The notes under the pieces were generated by a model, which saw only the letters and a program-made list of their open reading frames with translations, ran no database searches and was not told the DNA's origin. From an uncultured Bacillaceae bacterium (lineage in GTDB: Bacteria > Bacillota > Bacilli > Bacillales > Caldibacillaceae), in the NCBI GenBank assembly GCA_937951955.1, contig CALGAD010000046.1:1-43954 (forward strand): DNA of 43,954 bases, read 5' to 3'. A program made the translations under genes and the position numbers. Each line of letters starts with the position of its first letter. The stretch's first letter is position 1. Positions 23,657-32,312 of this stretch are shown one piece after another.

Positions 23657-25000
23657 TTGGAGGTCAAAACAAATGATTTACTGAAAAAGGATGAAAAATA
23701 TATTTGGCACGCGATGCGCCCATACAGTCCCGATGCAACGATGGTCGTAAAAGAAGCCCGGGGAGCCTGGATCACAGACATAAATGGCAACAAATATCTG
23801 GATGCCATGGCGGGTCTATGGTGCGTTAACGTCGGTTATGGCCGTGAAGAGCTGGCCCGAGCTGCCTATGAGCAGTTAAAAGAACTACCCTATTATCCGT
23901 TAACCCAAAGCCATATTCCGGCTATTAAACTTGGAGAAAAATTAAATGAATGGCTCGGTGATGAATACGTCATTTTTTTCTCAAACAGTGGCTCCGAAGC
24001 GAATGAAACAGCTTTTAAAATAGCCCGCCAATATCACCAGCAAAACGGCGAACCGGAACGTTACAAGTTCATCGCACGCTACAGGGCGTATCACGGAAAC
24101 TCGATGGGTGCGCTCGCAGCCACCGGTCAAGCCCAGCGGAAATACCGGTATGAACCACTCGCACCAGGATTTATTCACGTCACACCACCAGATTTGTATA
24201 GAAGTCCATATAAAGGAACGCAGGAAGAACAAAGCCTGGCCTGTGCTGATGAAATTGATCGCGTTATTACCTGGGAACTCGATAAAACGGTGGCGGGCGT
24301 CATCATGGAACCGATTATTACCGGTGGTGGTGTCATCATGCCCCATGAAAGCTATTTACCCCGAGTCCGGGAAATTTGCGATAAACATGGGGTCTTGCTG
24401 ATTATTGACGAAGTGATTTGCGGTTTTGGAAGAACCGGGAAACCATTTGCCTTCCAGCATTATGGGGTTAAACCGGATATCGTTACGATGGCAAAAGGCA
24501 TAACCAGTGCCTATCTACCATTATCTGCAACGGCTGTTAGAAGAGAAATCTACGAAGTCTTTAAAGGAAAAGAAGACTATCACCACTTCCGTCATATTAA
24601 TACGTTCGGTGGCAATCCAGCGGCCTGTGCCCTGGCATTGAAAAACTTAGAAATCATGGAGGAAGAAAATCTTATCGAACAAGCGGCCGTTAAAGGCGAG
24701 CAATTACTAGAACAACTATCCGAATTAGAAAATCATCCCCTTGTCGGTGATGTTCGCGGCAAAGGATTATTAATCGGCATTGAATTAGTCGAGGATAAAG
24801 AAACGAAAGAACCAGTCAATGTTGAAATCGTTAACAACATCATCGCTCGCTGCAAAGAAAAAGGATTAATTATCGGGAAAAATGGTGATACAGTGGCCGG
24901 CTACAATAATATTTTAACTTTAAGTCCGCCGCTAAATATCACGGACGATGATTTACAATTTATTGTCAAAACATTAAAAGAAGTATTCGCACAAGTTTAA
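23657..25000 (+). CDS. Class III omega-aminotransferase (beta-alanine/taurine:pyruvate type)
   Basis: The 447-aa PLP enzyme of the class III (ornithine/omega-amino acid) family has the PLP lysine at Lys280 (TMAKGITSAYLPLS), Asp251 in LLIIDEVICGFGRTG and SNSGSEANETAFK (109-121). It contains MAGLWCVNVGYGREEL, typical of omega-amino acid:pyruvate transaminases acting on beta-alanine, taurine or aromatic omega-amines. The start is a TTG behind AAAGGGGGAAG. It is followed by mmsA in the same direction. With beta-alanine as donor it would form malonate semialdehyde, the substrate for the neighbouring dehydrogenase; exact donor specificity is inferred from context. Confidence 0.93.
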   Translation: MEVKTNDLLKKDEKYIWHAMRPYSPDATMVVKEARGAWITDINGNKYLDAMAGLWCVNVGYGREELARAAYEQLKELPYYPLTQSHIPAIKLGEKLNEWLGDEYVIFFSNSGSEANETAFKIARQYHQQNGEPERYKFIARYRAYHGNSMGALAATGQAQRKYRYEPLAPGFIHVTPPDLYRSPYKGTQEEQSLACADEIDRVITWELDKTVAGVIMEPIITGGGVIMPHESYLPRVREICDKHGVLLIIDEVICGFGRTGKPFAFQHYGVKPDIVTMAKGITSAYLPLSATAVRREIYEVFKGKEDYHHFRHINTFGGNPAACALALKNLEIMEEENLIEQAAVKGEQLLEQLSELENHPLVGDVRGKGLLIGIELVEDKETKEPVNVEIVNNIIARCKEKGLIIGKNGDTVAGYNNILTLSPPLNITDDDLQFIVKTLKEVFAQV

Positions 25001-25067
25001 TAATAGAACAGAAACACGAGTCTTTTAAAATCGTATTCTCTCAATAAACATTTCAGGGGGGATCAAT

Positions 25068-26528
25068 TTGACACAAACAATCGTTCAAACGGTTAAAAAC
25101 TATATTAATGGAGAATGGGTTGAAAGCAGTTCCGGACGAACACAAGAAGTGTTCAATCCAGCAACCGGTGAGGTCATCGCCCATGTTCCGATTTCCACAA
25201 AAAAAGATGTTGATATGGCCGTAGCGGCGGCAAAAGAAGCGTTCCGGACGTGGAAGGATGTTCCCGTTCCGAAGCGGGCACGAATCATGTTTAAGTTTCA
25301 GCAATTGCTAGTCGAGAACTGGGATGAACTGGCAAAATTAATAACGAAAGAAAATGGTAAAAACTACAAAGAGGCTTATGGTGAAGTACAGCGCGGGATT
25401 GAGTGTGTGGAGTTTGCGGCCGGAGCACCGACTTTAATGATGGGTTCGCAACTTCCCACGATCGCAACCAATCTTGAATCTGGCGTATACCGCTACCCTA
25501 TCGGAGTGATCGGTGGAATCACGCCATTTAACTTTCCGGCGATGGTCCCGCTCTGGATGTTTCCGATGGCGATTGCTTTAGGAAACACATTTGTCCTGAA
25601 GCCTTCTGAACGGACTCCGTTAGTTCCTTTACGTCTTGCAGAATTATTGGAAGAAGCAGGAGTTCCGAAAGGTGTATTCAATATTGTTCACGGTGCACAT
25701 GATGTGGTCAACGGATTGTTAGACCATGAAGATGTAAAAGCCATTTCTTTTGTTGGTTCCCAACCGGTCGCAGAATATGTGTACAAACGGGGAACCGCCA
25801 ATTTGAAACGTGTACAGGCACTATCCGGAGCAAAAAATCACTCCATCGTTCTTGCCGATGCAGATTTAGAAAATGCAACAACCCAAATTATCAATGCAGC
25901 TTTTGGTTCTGCCGGTGAACGCTGCATGGCCTGCTCGGTCGTCGCGGTAGAAGAATCCATCGCCGATGAATTTATCGAAAAACTCGTCGATAAAGCGAAC
26001 AAAATTAAAATCGGCAATGGTCTGGAAGAAGATGTCTTTCTCGGTCCTGTAATTCGTGAAGAACATAAAGCACGCACTTTGCAATACATTGATATCGGTA
26101 TTAAAGAAGGGGCCACGCTCGTTCGCGACGGAAGAAAAGATACTGAAGCCCAAAATAAAGGATATTTTATCGGGCCGACAATTTTTGACCATGTGACGAG
26201 TGAAATGAAAATTTGGCAAGATGAAATCTTTGCCCCGGTTCTATCGATTACAAGGGTAAAAGATTTGACTGAAGCGATCGAACTGGCAAATAAATCCCGA
26301 TATGCAAACGGTGCTTGCATTTTCACCCGAAGCGGTGCCGCGGTACGGCAGTTCAGAGAAACGATTGATGCCGGCATGCTCGGTGTGAATATCGGTGTAC
26401 CCGCACCAATGGCATTCTTCCCCTTTTCTGGATGGAAAGATTCTTTCTATGGGGATCTCCATGCCAATGGTAAAGACAGCATCGAGTTCTATACGAGAAA
26501 GAAAGTGGTCACCCAGCGCTGGGTGTAA
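25068..26528 (+). CDS. mmsA: CoA-acylating methylmalonate/malonate semialdehyde dehydrogenase
   Basis: The 486-aa aldehyde dehydrogenase of the MmsA/IolA subfamily is at the usual length. It has ITPFNFPAMVPLWMFPMAIA (151-170), the nucleophile Cys286 in GSAGERCMACSVV, and the C-terminal FPFSGWKDSFYGDLHANGKD, all diagnostic. It oxidises malonate or methylmalonate semialdehyde with CoA and NAD+ to acetyl-CoA or propionyl-CoA plus CO2. The TTG start follows a GGGGGGATCAA leader. It lies 67 nt behind the aminotransferase with no terminator between, so the two likely form one unit completing beta-alanine degradation. Confidence 0.95.
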   Translation: MTQTIVQTVKNYINGEWVESSSGRTQEVFNPATGEVIAHVPISTKKDVDMAVAAAKEAFRTWKDVPVPKRARIMFKFQQLLVENWDELAKLITKENGKNYKEAYGEVQRGIECVEFAAGAPTLMMGSQLPTIATNLESGVYRYPIGVIGGITPFNFPAMVPLWMFPMAIALGNTFVLKPSERTPLVPLRLAELLEEAGVPKGVFNIVHGAHDVVNGLLDHEDVKAISFVGSQPVAEYVYKRGTANLKRVQALSGAKNHSIVLADADLENATTQIINAAFGSAGERCMACSVVAVEESIADEFIEKLVDKANKIKIGNGLEEDVFLGPVIREEHKARTLQYIDIGIKEGATLVRDGRKDTEAQNKGYFIGPTIFDHVTSEMKIWQDEIFAPVLSITRVKDLTEAIELANKSRYANGACIFTRSGAAVRQFRETIDAGMLGVNIGVPAPMAFFPFSGWKDSFYGDLHANGKDSIEFYTRKKVVTQRWV

Positions 26529-26564
26529 AATGTACCTCTAATCAAAAATAATAGCTTTTGAATG

Positions 26565-26605
26565 GAAAACTACCCTAATCGAAAGAAGGGGTAGTTTTCT
26601 TATTT
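26565..26605 (+). terminator. Terminator of the aminotransferase-mmsA unit
   Basis: An 11-bp perfect stem (GAAAACTACCC/GGGTAGTTTTC) is followed by TTATTTTC, 36 nt after the mmsA stop codon. Confidence 0.88.
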
Positions 26606-26690
26606 TCACATTTCCTTTAAACGATCATCTTCCCCGATATTTTTTCCTTCTCTCCTCCCCCCTCATAAATTTATAGTTTTCGCATTAGTC

Positions 26691-26717
26691 GATTCAATAA
26701 GTATTACTCATTGAATC
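26691..26717. repeat. Inverted repeat upstream of the multicopper oxidase gene
   Basis: GATTCAAT and ATTGAATC form a perfect 8-bp inverted repeat with an 11-nt spacer and no T tract. It may be an operator or chance; no gene occupies 26606-26892. Confidence 0.35.
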
Positions 26718-26816
26718 ACTCATCTAAAAGGCGTTCAATTTTAATCCATCTTCTATAAATATTAGAGCTTCATTTTATTATTTGGCTTTTTCATTTCTCT
26801 CCCGATTTAATAAAAA

Positions 26817-26849
26817 TTTAAGAAGTAGTTAAGAAGGGTTTTAGAAGAA
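26817..26849 (+). promoter_or_regulatory. Three 11-bp direct repeats, putative response regulator sites before the oxidase gene
   Basis: The units TTTAAGAAGTA, GTTAAGAAGGG and TTTTAGAAGAA follow each other with exact 11-bp phasing, the spacing used by OmpR/PhoB-type regulators. A TATGAT -10-like element (26855-26860) follows. The same unit is repeated at 30602-30645. Confidence 0.55.
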
Positions 26850-26892
26850 CGACCTATGATGATATTACAAATACAAAAATAAGGGAGAGTTA

Positions 26893-28365
26893 ATGAAATT
26901 GAAACATAATAAAATACTTTTAACGATAATAGTTGCAATACTTTTTGCAATAGCGGGTTGTGATTCCAGTGTTATTTCAAACACTGGCCAATTACAATTT
27001 AAAAACCCTTTAAACATCCCTCCTCTCCTTGAACCAACGGTGGACGCTGAGGGAACAAAACATTTTACGTTAACGATGCAAGAAGGGACAACCCAATTTT
27101 TCCCGGGGAAAGAAACGAAAACGTGGGGAATCAACGGTTCCTACCTCGGTCCGACGATTCGGGTAAAAAGTGGAGACCGCGTTTCCTTTCATGTAGAAAA
27201 CCAGTTAAATGAAGAAACAACTTTACACTGGCACGGGATGCACCTTCCAGCAGTCATGGATGGTGGTCCCCATCAAATGATTGAAGCAGGTGCAACCTGG
27301 TCCCCGTACTGGACGATTAATCAGCCTGCGGCAACGACATGGTACCATCCCCATCTTCATGGTAAAACTGCTTTGCATGTCTATCGAGGCCTGGCCGGTA
27401 TGTTTATTATTGAAGATAAAGATTCAGAAAAACTTCCTTCTGATTACGGGGTAAATGATATTCCACTGATCATTCAAGATAAATTAATTGCGAACAATGG
27501 AAAACTAATTGAAAAAGTCGATAACGAACCGTTTGGTTTAATGGGAAACACGATTTTAGTAAATGGCACGTATGATCCATATCTTGAAGTTACCGAAAGT
27601 CAAATTCGTTTCCGCTTGTTAAACGGCTCCAATGCGAGAGCTTATCATATCGGTTTTGCTGACGGAAGAACATTCCAGCTTGTCGCCAATGATGCCGGAT
27701 TATTAAATGAACCGGTTGAACTGGATCGACTGATGTTAAGTCCCGGTGAACGAGCTGAAATTGTCGTGGAATTCCAGCCTGGAGAAGAAACGATTCTTCG
27801 TAGTTTTCAAGGGGACAATGGAATCGACCAGAACGAGTTTGAATTTGTAAAAATCATTGCTGCGGAAAATTTAATAGAGAAAGAACCAATTCCTGAAGTT
27901 CTAACAGACAATCCTCCTATTACTCCACCTGAACATGCAAAGACTCGAACCTTTACACTAACGATGGATTCAAAAATTAATGGGAAAGAAATGGATATGA
28001 ACCGGATTGATGAAGTCGTTCCTGCAAATACGACGGAAATATGGGAAATTACCAATATCGGATGGGATCACAACTTCCATATTCATGATGCGGTATTTCA
28101 AGTCCTGGATATTAATGGCAAAAAACCACCCATTTATGCACGAGGTCGAAAGGATACGGTTTATATTCCCGGAGGTGCCACTGTTCGAATCGCCGTTCAA
28201 TTTGGTGAATACACCGATCCAAACCATCCCCTGATGTACCATTGTCACCTCTTACTTCACGAAGACAAAGGGATGATGGGACAGTTCGTTATTGTTGAAC
28301 CCGGCACCGAAGAACAAGTACCTGAATTTCTTGAAACAGGAGATAAAATAAAACACCATGAATAA
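26893..28365 (+). CDS. Multicopper oxidase, lipoprotein
   Basis: The 490-aa protein has a lipoprotein signal peptide (lipobox IAGC, Cys23). All copper motifs are in order: TTLHWHGMH and WYHPHLHG in the first half, then WDHNFHIHD and YHCHLLLHEDKGMMGQF, with type 1 Cys and axial Met at the C terminus. It has the three-cupredoxin architecture of the CueO/SufI/laccase family, anchored outside the membrane. Possible roles are Cu(I) or Fe(II)/Mn(II) oxidation or phenol oxidation. The GGGAGAG ribosome binding site precedes the ATG. It lies directly before a histidine kinase and response regulator and has phased repeats in its promoter, so it is probably induced by them, perhaps under metal stress. 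Confidence 0.93.
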   Translation: MKLKHNKILLTIIVAILFAIAGCDSSVISNTGQLQFKNPLNIPPLLEPTVDAEGTKHFTLTMQEGTTQFFPGKETKTWGINGSYLGPTIRVKSGDRVSFHVENQLNEETTLHWHGMHLPAVMDGGPHQMIEAGATWSPYWTINQPAATTWYHPHLHGKTALHVYRGLAGMFIIEDKDSEKLPSDYGVNDIPLIIQDKLIANNGKLIEKVDNEPFGLMGNTILVNGTYDPYLEVTESQIRFRLLNGSNARAYHIGFADGRTFQLVANDAGLLNEPVELDRLMLSPGERAEIVVEFQPGEETILRSFQGDNGIDQNEFEFVKIIAAENLIEKEPIPEVLTDNPPITPPEHAKTRTFTLTMDSKINGKEMDMNRIDEVVPANTTEIWEITNIGWDHNFHIHDAVFQVLDINGKKPPIYARGRKDTVYIPGGATVRIAVQFGEYTDPNHPLMYHCHLLLHEDKGMMGQFVIVEPGTEEQVPEFLETGDKIKHHE

Positions 28366-28397
28366 GGCTCATTTCTTGAGCCTTCATTCATTTTTTT
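28364..28397 (+). terminator. Terminator of the multicopper oxidase gene
   Basis: A 7-bp stem (AAGGCTC/GAGCCTT) whose first bases overlap the stop codon is followed by CATTCA and a run of seven T. The kinase/regulator pair therefore probably has some transcription of its own. Confidence 0.8.
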
Positions 28398-28455
28398 ATT
28401 TTCCACAAAGGTGTATTATTGTACATAGATAGAGAATTAATCAGGCGGTGAAACT

Positions 28456-29562
28456 ATGTCCATTAAAAAAAGGCTTGTTTTGTCCAATCTTGGCATGATC
28501 ATTATTCCGATTTTATCGATATTTTTTATCGATATCGTTCTCGTTTTTATCATGCTTGTCCTTTTTCACTCAACCCCAAAAGAAAATTTACCTTTATTTA
28601 TGAATTTACGCCTCATCAGCTTTTTACTTGTACTTATTGTCACAAACGGAATATTAACGTACCTCGTTTCCAAAAGCATCATCGAACCGATTCAAAAACT
28701 CGCCGATGCAGCAAATAAAATTGCAAGTGGAAACCTGGATTTTTCGCTTCAAGTTACCGGGAATGATGAAATCAGTCAGTTAACGGAAAGTTTTGAAACG
28801 ATGCGAAAAAAATTAAAAGAAGCGGAAGAATTGAAGCAAAAATACGAACAGAACCGGAAAGAATTAATTGCCAGTATCTCCCATGATTTAAAAACGCCCA
28901 TCACTTCTATCAAAGGGTACATCAACGGAATAAAAGATGGGATCGCCAATACGCCGGAAAAAATGGAACGATATATAGAGACGATTGCCAATAAAGCTTC
29001 CGAATTGGATGAATTAATTGATGAGCTCTTTTTATTTTCTAAATTAAGTTTACAGAAAGTCCAATATCATTTTGAAACCATGGATATAAACAGCTATTTA
29101 AAAGATTATTTAGAAGAGCTGCGTTTTGATCTAGAGGAAAACGGTGGCACAATTAATTACGAAGTAGATGGGAAAGAATTTCTTGTTAAAGCGGATCGGA
29201 AGCAACTTCACCGCGTCCTGATAAATATTATCCAAAACAGTGTAAAGTATTTGGATAAAGAAACCCCGGCAATCAAAGTAAAGCTTTCCGAAAAACAGGA
29301 TTTCGTTCAAGTGGAAATTAACGATAATGGTCCTGGTATTGATCAAATTGCCCTCCCCTATATTTTTGAACAATTTTACCGAACCGATCAATCGCGGAAT
29401 TCAGCAACAGGTGGTAGCGGTATCGGCCTTGCCATCGTAAAACAAATTATTGAAGACCATGGTGGTGTGGTTTGGGCAGAAAGTGAAATAGGACTGGGCA
29501 CAAGCGTATTTTTTACTATTCCAAAAGCGGGTGAAGCAAATGAAGAGAATATTAATTATTGA
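28456..29562 (+). CDS. Sensor histidine kinase (two-component system)
   Basis: The 368-aa kinase has two membrane helices (about 8-37 and 52-71) separated by only about 14 extracytoplasmic residues. A HAMP linker (about 71-123) follows, then HisKA with phospho-acceptor His143 (ASISHDLKTPI), and an ATPase domain with the N box (Asn261), G1 DNGPGI (290-295) and G2 GGSGIGLAI (319-327). The near absence of an outer loop suggests sensing within the membrane or through a partner protein. GGCGGTGAAACT precedes the ATG. The 3' end overlaps the response regulator gene, so kinase and regulator are a coupled pair. Confidence 0.94.
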   Translation: MSIKKRLVLSNLGMIIIPILSIFFIDIVLVFIMLVLFHSTPKENLPLFMNLRLISFLLVLIVTNGILTYLVSKSIIEPIQKLADAANKIASGNLDFSLQVTGNDEISQLTESFETMRKKLKEAEELKQKYEQNRKELIASISHDLKTPITSIKGYINGIKDGIANTPEKMERYIETIANKASELDELIDELFLFSKLSLQKVQYHFETMDINSYLKDYLEELRFDLEENGGTINYEVDGKEFLVKADRKQLHRVLINIIQNSVKYLDKETPAIKVKLSEKQDFVQVEINDNGPGIDQIALPYIFEQFYRTDQSRNSATGGSGIGLAIVKQIIEDHGGVVWAESEIGLGTSVFFTIPKAGEANEENINY

Positions 29563-30226
29563 AGATGAACGGGAAATTGCGGAATTGGAGCGAGATTATT
29601 TAGAAGTGAACGGTTTTCAATGTGAAATCGTGTCAACTGGAACAGAAGGTTTACAAAAAGCAACTTCTGAACCATTCGATCTCATTATCCTCGATTTAAT
29701 GTTACCGGGAATCGATGGTTTCGCTTTATGTAACGAAATCCGGAAAGTAAAAGATATTCCGATTTTAATGGTAACGGCAAGAAATGAAGATATCGACTTG
29801 ATTCGCGGTTTTGATCGCGGAGCCGATGATTATATTAAAAAGCCGTTTAATCCGAATGAACTCGTTGCCCGGGTGAAAGCCCACATCGCAAGATATGATC
29901 GGCTAGTGCAACGGGGTCAGGAAAAAAAGGAAATCCGTGTCGGTAGTTTGGTCATTGATCAAGAAGCACGCCGGGTATATGTCAACGGTGTGGAAAAAAT
30001 TTTTACCGCCAAGGAATTTGATTTGCTTTCCTTTTTAGCCATCCATCCAAATCAGGTATTTACAAAAGAGCATTTATTTGAACGAATTTGGGGTATTGAT
30101 GCCATTGGCGATACGTCAACCGTCACCGTCCATATCCGTAAAATCAGAGAAAAAATTGAAGCTGACCCTTCCAATCCAGAATATATTGAAACGGTCTGGG
30201 GAGTAGGGTATCGTTTTAAAAAATAG
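29540..30226 (+). CDS. OmpR/PhoB family response regulator
   Basis: The 228-aa regulator has a receiver domain (about 1-115) with phospho-acceptor Asp52 in LIILDLMLPG, Thr79 and Lys101 (KKP). A winged-helix DNA-binding domain (about 130-226) ends in TVHIRKIREKIEADP and VWGVGYRFK. An in-frame GTG at 29531 is an alternative start; both overlap the kinase gene. Regulators of this type bind tandem direct repeats at about 11-bp phasing, matching the repeats before the multicopper oxidase and before the gene at 30685. Confidence 0.94.
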   Translation: MKRILIIEDEREIAELERDYLEVNGFQCEIVSTGTEGLQKATSEPFDLIILDLMLPGIDGFALCNEIRKVKDIPILMVTARNEDIDLIRGFDRGADDYIKKPFNPNELVARVKAHIARYDRLVQRGQEKKEIRVGSLVIDQEARRVYVNGVEKIFTAKEFDLLSFLAIHPNQVFTKEHLFERIWGIDAIGDTSTVTVHIRKIREKIEADPSNPEYIETVWGVGYRFKK

Positions 30227-30255
30227 TTTCTTGAATAAAACAGTTTTCTTTTATA

Positions 30256-30462
30256 CTATATCGACTTTTCTTTTTCATGTAAAAATAAAATACCATCCCA
30301 GTTTAATACGATTAAATTTTTACCGGTGATGAAGCTTCGCAAGGGATGGTCATCTTTTTTTATCTGTCGTAAATAATCCCCCTCTTTATTTCCGAGTATT
30401 TTAATGGATATTTCCCTCTTTTTTCCCTGCTGGAATAACTGTAACCTTCTACAGTTCCTCAT
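30256..30462 (-). CDS. Possible small protein, 68 aa, uncertain
   Basis: The minus-strand frame reads like a small beta-rich protein (REISIKILGNKEGDYLRQI). However, there is no ribosome binding site before the ATG, and the frame covers the probable terminator of the response regulator. It could be a decayed gene whose start has been lost, or chance. It is listed only because its residue pattern looks protein-like. Confidence 0.25.
   Translation of the reverse strand: MRNCRRLQLFQQGKKREISIKILGNKEGDYLRQIKKDDHPLRSFITGKNLIVLNWDGILFLHEKEKSI
30292..30361 (+). terminator. Terminator of the two-component operon
   Basis: An 8-bp stem (ACCATCCC/GGGATGGT) with a long loop is followed by CATC and a run of seven T, about 65 nt after the response regulator stop codon. 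Confidence 0.6.
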
Positions 30463-30601
30463 TTTCTATTTATCCAAAATAGTTAAAAATGTATTTTTTC
30501 ATTTTGTATTCCTCCGCTTAATTACCGGTTTCCTCATTCATTTTCAAATGACTTTTTGCTGTAATGCATTATGTAGAATCCTCCAGTGTAGCGATTTTCC
30601 A

Positions 30602-30645
30602 TTTAAGAATTATTTAAGAATCTAATAAGAGATCGTTTAGAACTC
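30602..30645 (+). promoter_or_regulatory. Four 11-bp direct repeats, putative response regulator sites before the DUF6220-like gene
   Basis: TTTAAGAATTA, TTTAAGAATCT, AATAAGAGATC and GTTTAGAACTC follow with exact 11-bp phasing. The unit (core TTTAAGAA) matches the repeats upstream of the multicopper oxidase gene. They end 39 nt before the start codon of the next gene. Confidence 0.55.
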
Positions 30646-30684
30646 CCTTGTAAACTGTAAGTAGATTGAAAGGGAGGTTAGATT

Positions 30685-31101
30685 GTGGGTAACGAAGAAA
30701 TTTCGGTTATAACAAAAATTGGGAGATGGTTATTTTTAGGATTTACGATCCTGTTTTTCTCCAGTGTTCTGGCACAAATATTTTTCGCCGGGTTAGCGAT
30801 TTTTGTGAATCCATATCACTGGCACACACATACAACTTATGTTCATTTATTTGGATTTAATATTCCTGTTTTCTTAATATTGTGGGCCTACATTGGCCGT
30901 TTACCGCAATGGTCTTATCGGTATGTATTTGGATTGATGTTCGGTGTGTTCAGTATGTATTTTACGGCGAACTTTACCGATTTAAACCGTATCGTCGGTG
31001 CCTTACACCCTGTCATGGCGATTATCTTATTTTTAATCTCTTACCAATTACTAAAGAAAACAGCACAATTTATGATTATCAATAAAAAAGGAAGTGAATG
31101 A
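30685..31101 (+). CDS. DUF6220-like four-helix membrane protein
   Basis: The 138-aa protein has four hydrophobic segments (about 15-37, 50-66, 75-95, 105-122). Histidines HWHTHTTYVHLFG lie after the first helix and GALHPVMAII near the last. The arrangement resembles the DUF6220 family; such membrane histidines can bind heme or metal, which would fit the neighbouring copper oxidase, but this is speculative. The start is a GTG with AGGGAGG (30671-30677) 7 nt upstream. Phased repeats in its promoter link it to the adjacent two-component system. Confidence 0.75.
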   Translation: MGNEEISVITKIGRWLFLGFTILFFSSVLAQIFFAGLAIFVNPYHWHTHTTYVHLFGFNIPVFLILWAYIGRLPQWSYRYVFGLMFGVFSMYFTANFTDLNRIVGALHPVMAIILFLISYQLLKKTAQFMIINKKGSE

Positions 31102-31307
31102 TTATGAGAATATTTATTGCAATAATTGTTGGTATAATTGGTGGTTTTATATTAGGAATTGCGCTATCGAGTTTTATCGCTATTTTCAGTCTTTCAATCT
31201 TCAATTATCCATTTGGAATCAAATATTTACCCTATTACACAGCTTTTATCTGCGCGATCATTATTCCACTTATCGAGTATCGAAGAACGTTAAAAAACAA
31301 TAAATGA
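31098..31307 (+). CDS. Small membrane protein, 69 aa, unknown function
   Basis: Two membrane helices (about 4-31 and 44-60) are followed by a basic tail (EYRRTLKNNK). Glycines GIIGGFILGIALSS in the first helix suggest close helix packing. The ATG at 31098 overlaps the preceding stop (ATGA); the ATG at 31104 has better spacing from AAGGAAG and is an alternative. It is co-transcribed with the DUF6220-like gene. The family is not recognised. Confidence 0.7.
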   Translation: MIMRIFIAIIVGIIGGFILGIALSSFIAIFSLSIFNYPFGIKYLPYYTAFICAIIIPLIEYRRTLKNNK

Positions 31308-31344
31308 TTCTAATGATCACTAATTTTATCGAATCTCAATAATA

Positions 31345-31390
31345 AAACAGCCTATTTTCTCTTTCTATTAGAAGAATAGGCTGTTTTTAC
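31345..31390. terminator. Bidirectional terminator
   Basis: A 12-bp perfect stem (AAACAGCCTATT/AATAGGCTGTTT) ends in TTTTTACTTTT on the plus strand and TTTTATTATT on the minus strand. It stops the small membrane gene pair and probably also the converging glycan operon. No gene was seen between 31391 and 31595. Confidence 0.85.
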
Positions 31391-31595
31391 TTTTGGTTAA
31401 TCTTTTCATTTTTTTATGAGGAATTCTTTCCTGACTGGAATTTGGAGAAATATTACGGAAAAGATCACTAAAAATAATTTTTCTAAAAAACATTTGATTG
31501 TATACGATTTAACAGCATTTAATTTTCACCTATAGTTTTCATTAATTCCATGACTGATAATTTTACCACTTAAAAGCTTCCCATTCTAATCGCAG

Positions 31596-32312
31596 TCAAT
31601 GATTAATAAAAAATACCAAAGCATTTGGCAAATCTTTTTTCCAAACCGACCATAAATGGTCAGTGTTTAATTCTTTATAATCTACTTGAAGATTTTTTTG
31701 GACAAAGGCAGAATGAAGTTCGCGATTACGTGTTAGTATCATTAACTTTTCATTCGTTATAGATGAAACGAATTGATCTTCATGAATTCCGACACGTTGG
31801 TAAACTTTCCACCCTGTATATCTTAACTTTTGCACATCTTCAATGACTTCTTTTGATATAGCCGCAGATTGTAATAATAAATGTGTCCAAAAATCTGGTT
31901 TTTGCAGAGCAATATTTATCCCGATATTTCCAGCAAGAGAATCTCCTAATAAACCTCTTTTACAGATCTTTACTCCTTCATTCCTTAAATTACTTTCTAC
32001 TTCTGGAACAAATTCATCGGTAAAAAAGGATATAAAATTCTTATACAACCTTCCTTCACGATGGTATGAATTCCATCTTTCAATCGAATCCCCCGGATGT
32101 AAAAGGATGAATATTATGTTTTTGGCTATATCCGGATATTCGAGGATTAGTTTTTGAAACGTTTCCTTAATCCCGCCTAATTGCAGATAGTCATTGCCAT
32201 CATGAACGTAAAGAATGTCTGCTATTTCGATTTGTTCTCCCGAACAAAGAATATGATATTCCAAGTTTTTACCAATGATTTTGCTGGAAAACACCTTCGA
32301 CTCAAGCCTCAT
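31596..32312 (-). CDS. Esterase family alpha/beta hydrolase (enterochelin esterase-like fold)
   Basis: This 238-aa protein of the putative esterase (PF00756-type) family has the nucleophile elbow GDSLAG (Ser near residue 144), an upstream ILYVHDGNDYLQLGG segment typical of Fes/YbbA-like enzymes, and a late histidine in LNTDHLWSVWKK. No signal peptide is visible, so it is cytoplasmic. Its start follows the stop of the FAD oxidoreductase at once, with GGGAGG inside the end of that gene. It is the last gene of the glycan operon and probably removes an acyl group from an imported sugar. Confidence 0.85.
   Translation of the reverse strand: MRLESKVFSSKIIGKNLEYHILCSGEQIEIADILYVHDGNDYLQLGGIKETFQKLILEYPDIAKNIIFILLHPGDSIERWNSYHREGRLYKNFISFFTDEFVPEVESNLRNEGVKICKRGLLGDSLAGNIGINIALQKPDFWTHLLLQSAAISKEVIEDVQKLRYTGWKVYQRVGIHEDQFVSSITNEKLMILTRNRELHSAFVQKNLQVDYKELNTDHLWSVWKKDLPNALVFFINH

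Noticed and set aside
25838..26377. 179-aa minus-strand open frame opposite mmsA
   Set aside because: It is long only because of the codon bias of mmsA; it has no ribosome binding site and low-complexity Ser/Thr-rich composition.
27807..28248. Minus-strand frames opposite the multicopper oxidase gene
   Set aside because: They lie opposite the copper motifs of the oxidase and show no start signals.
31094..31303. Plus-strand frame shifted by one base against the 69-aa membrane protein
   Set aside because: Its product is Asn/Tyr/Cys-rich nonsense, while the other frame gives clean membrane helices and a good start.
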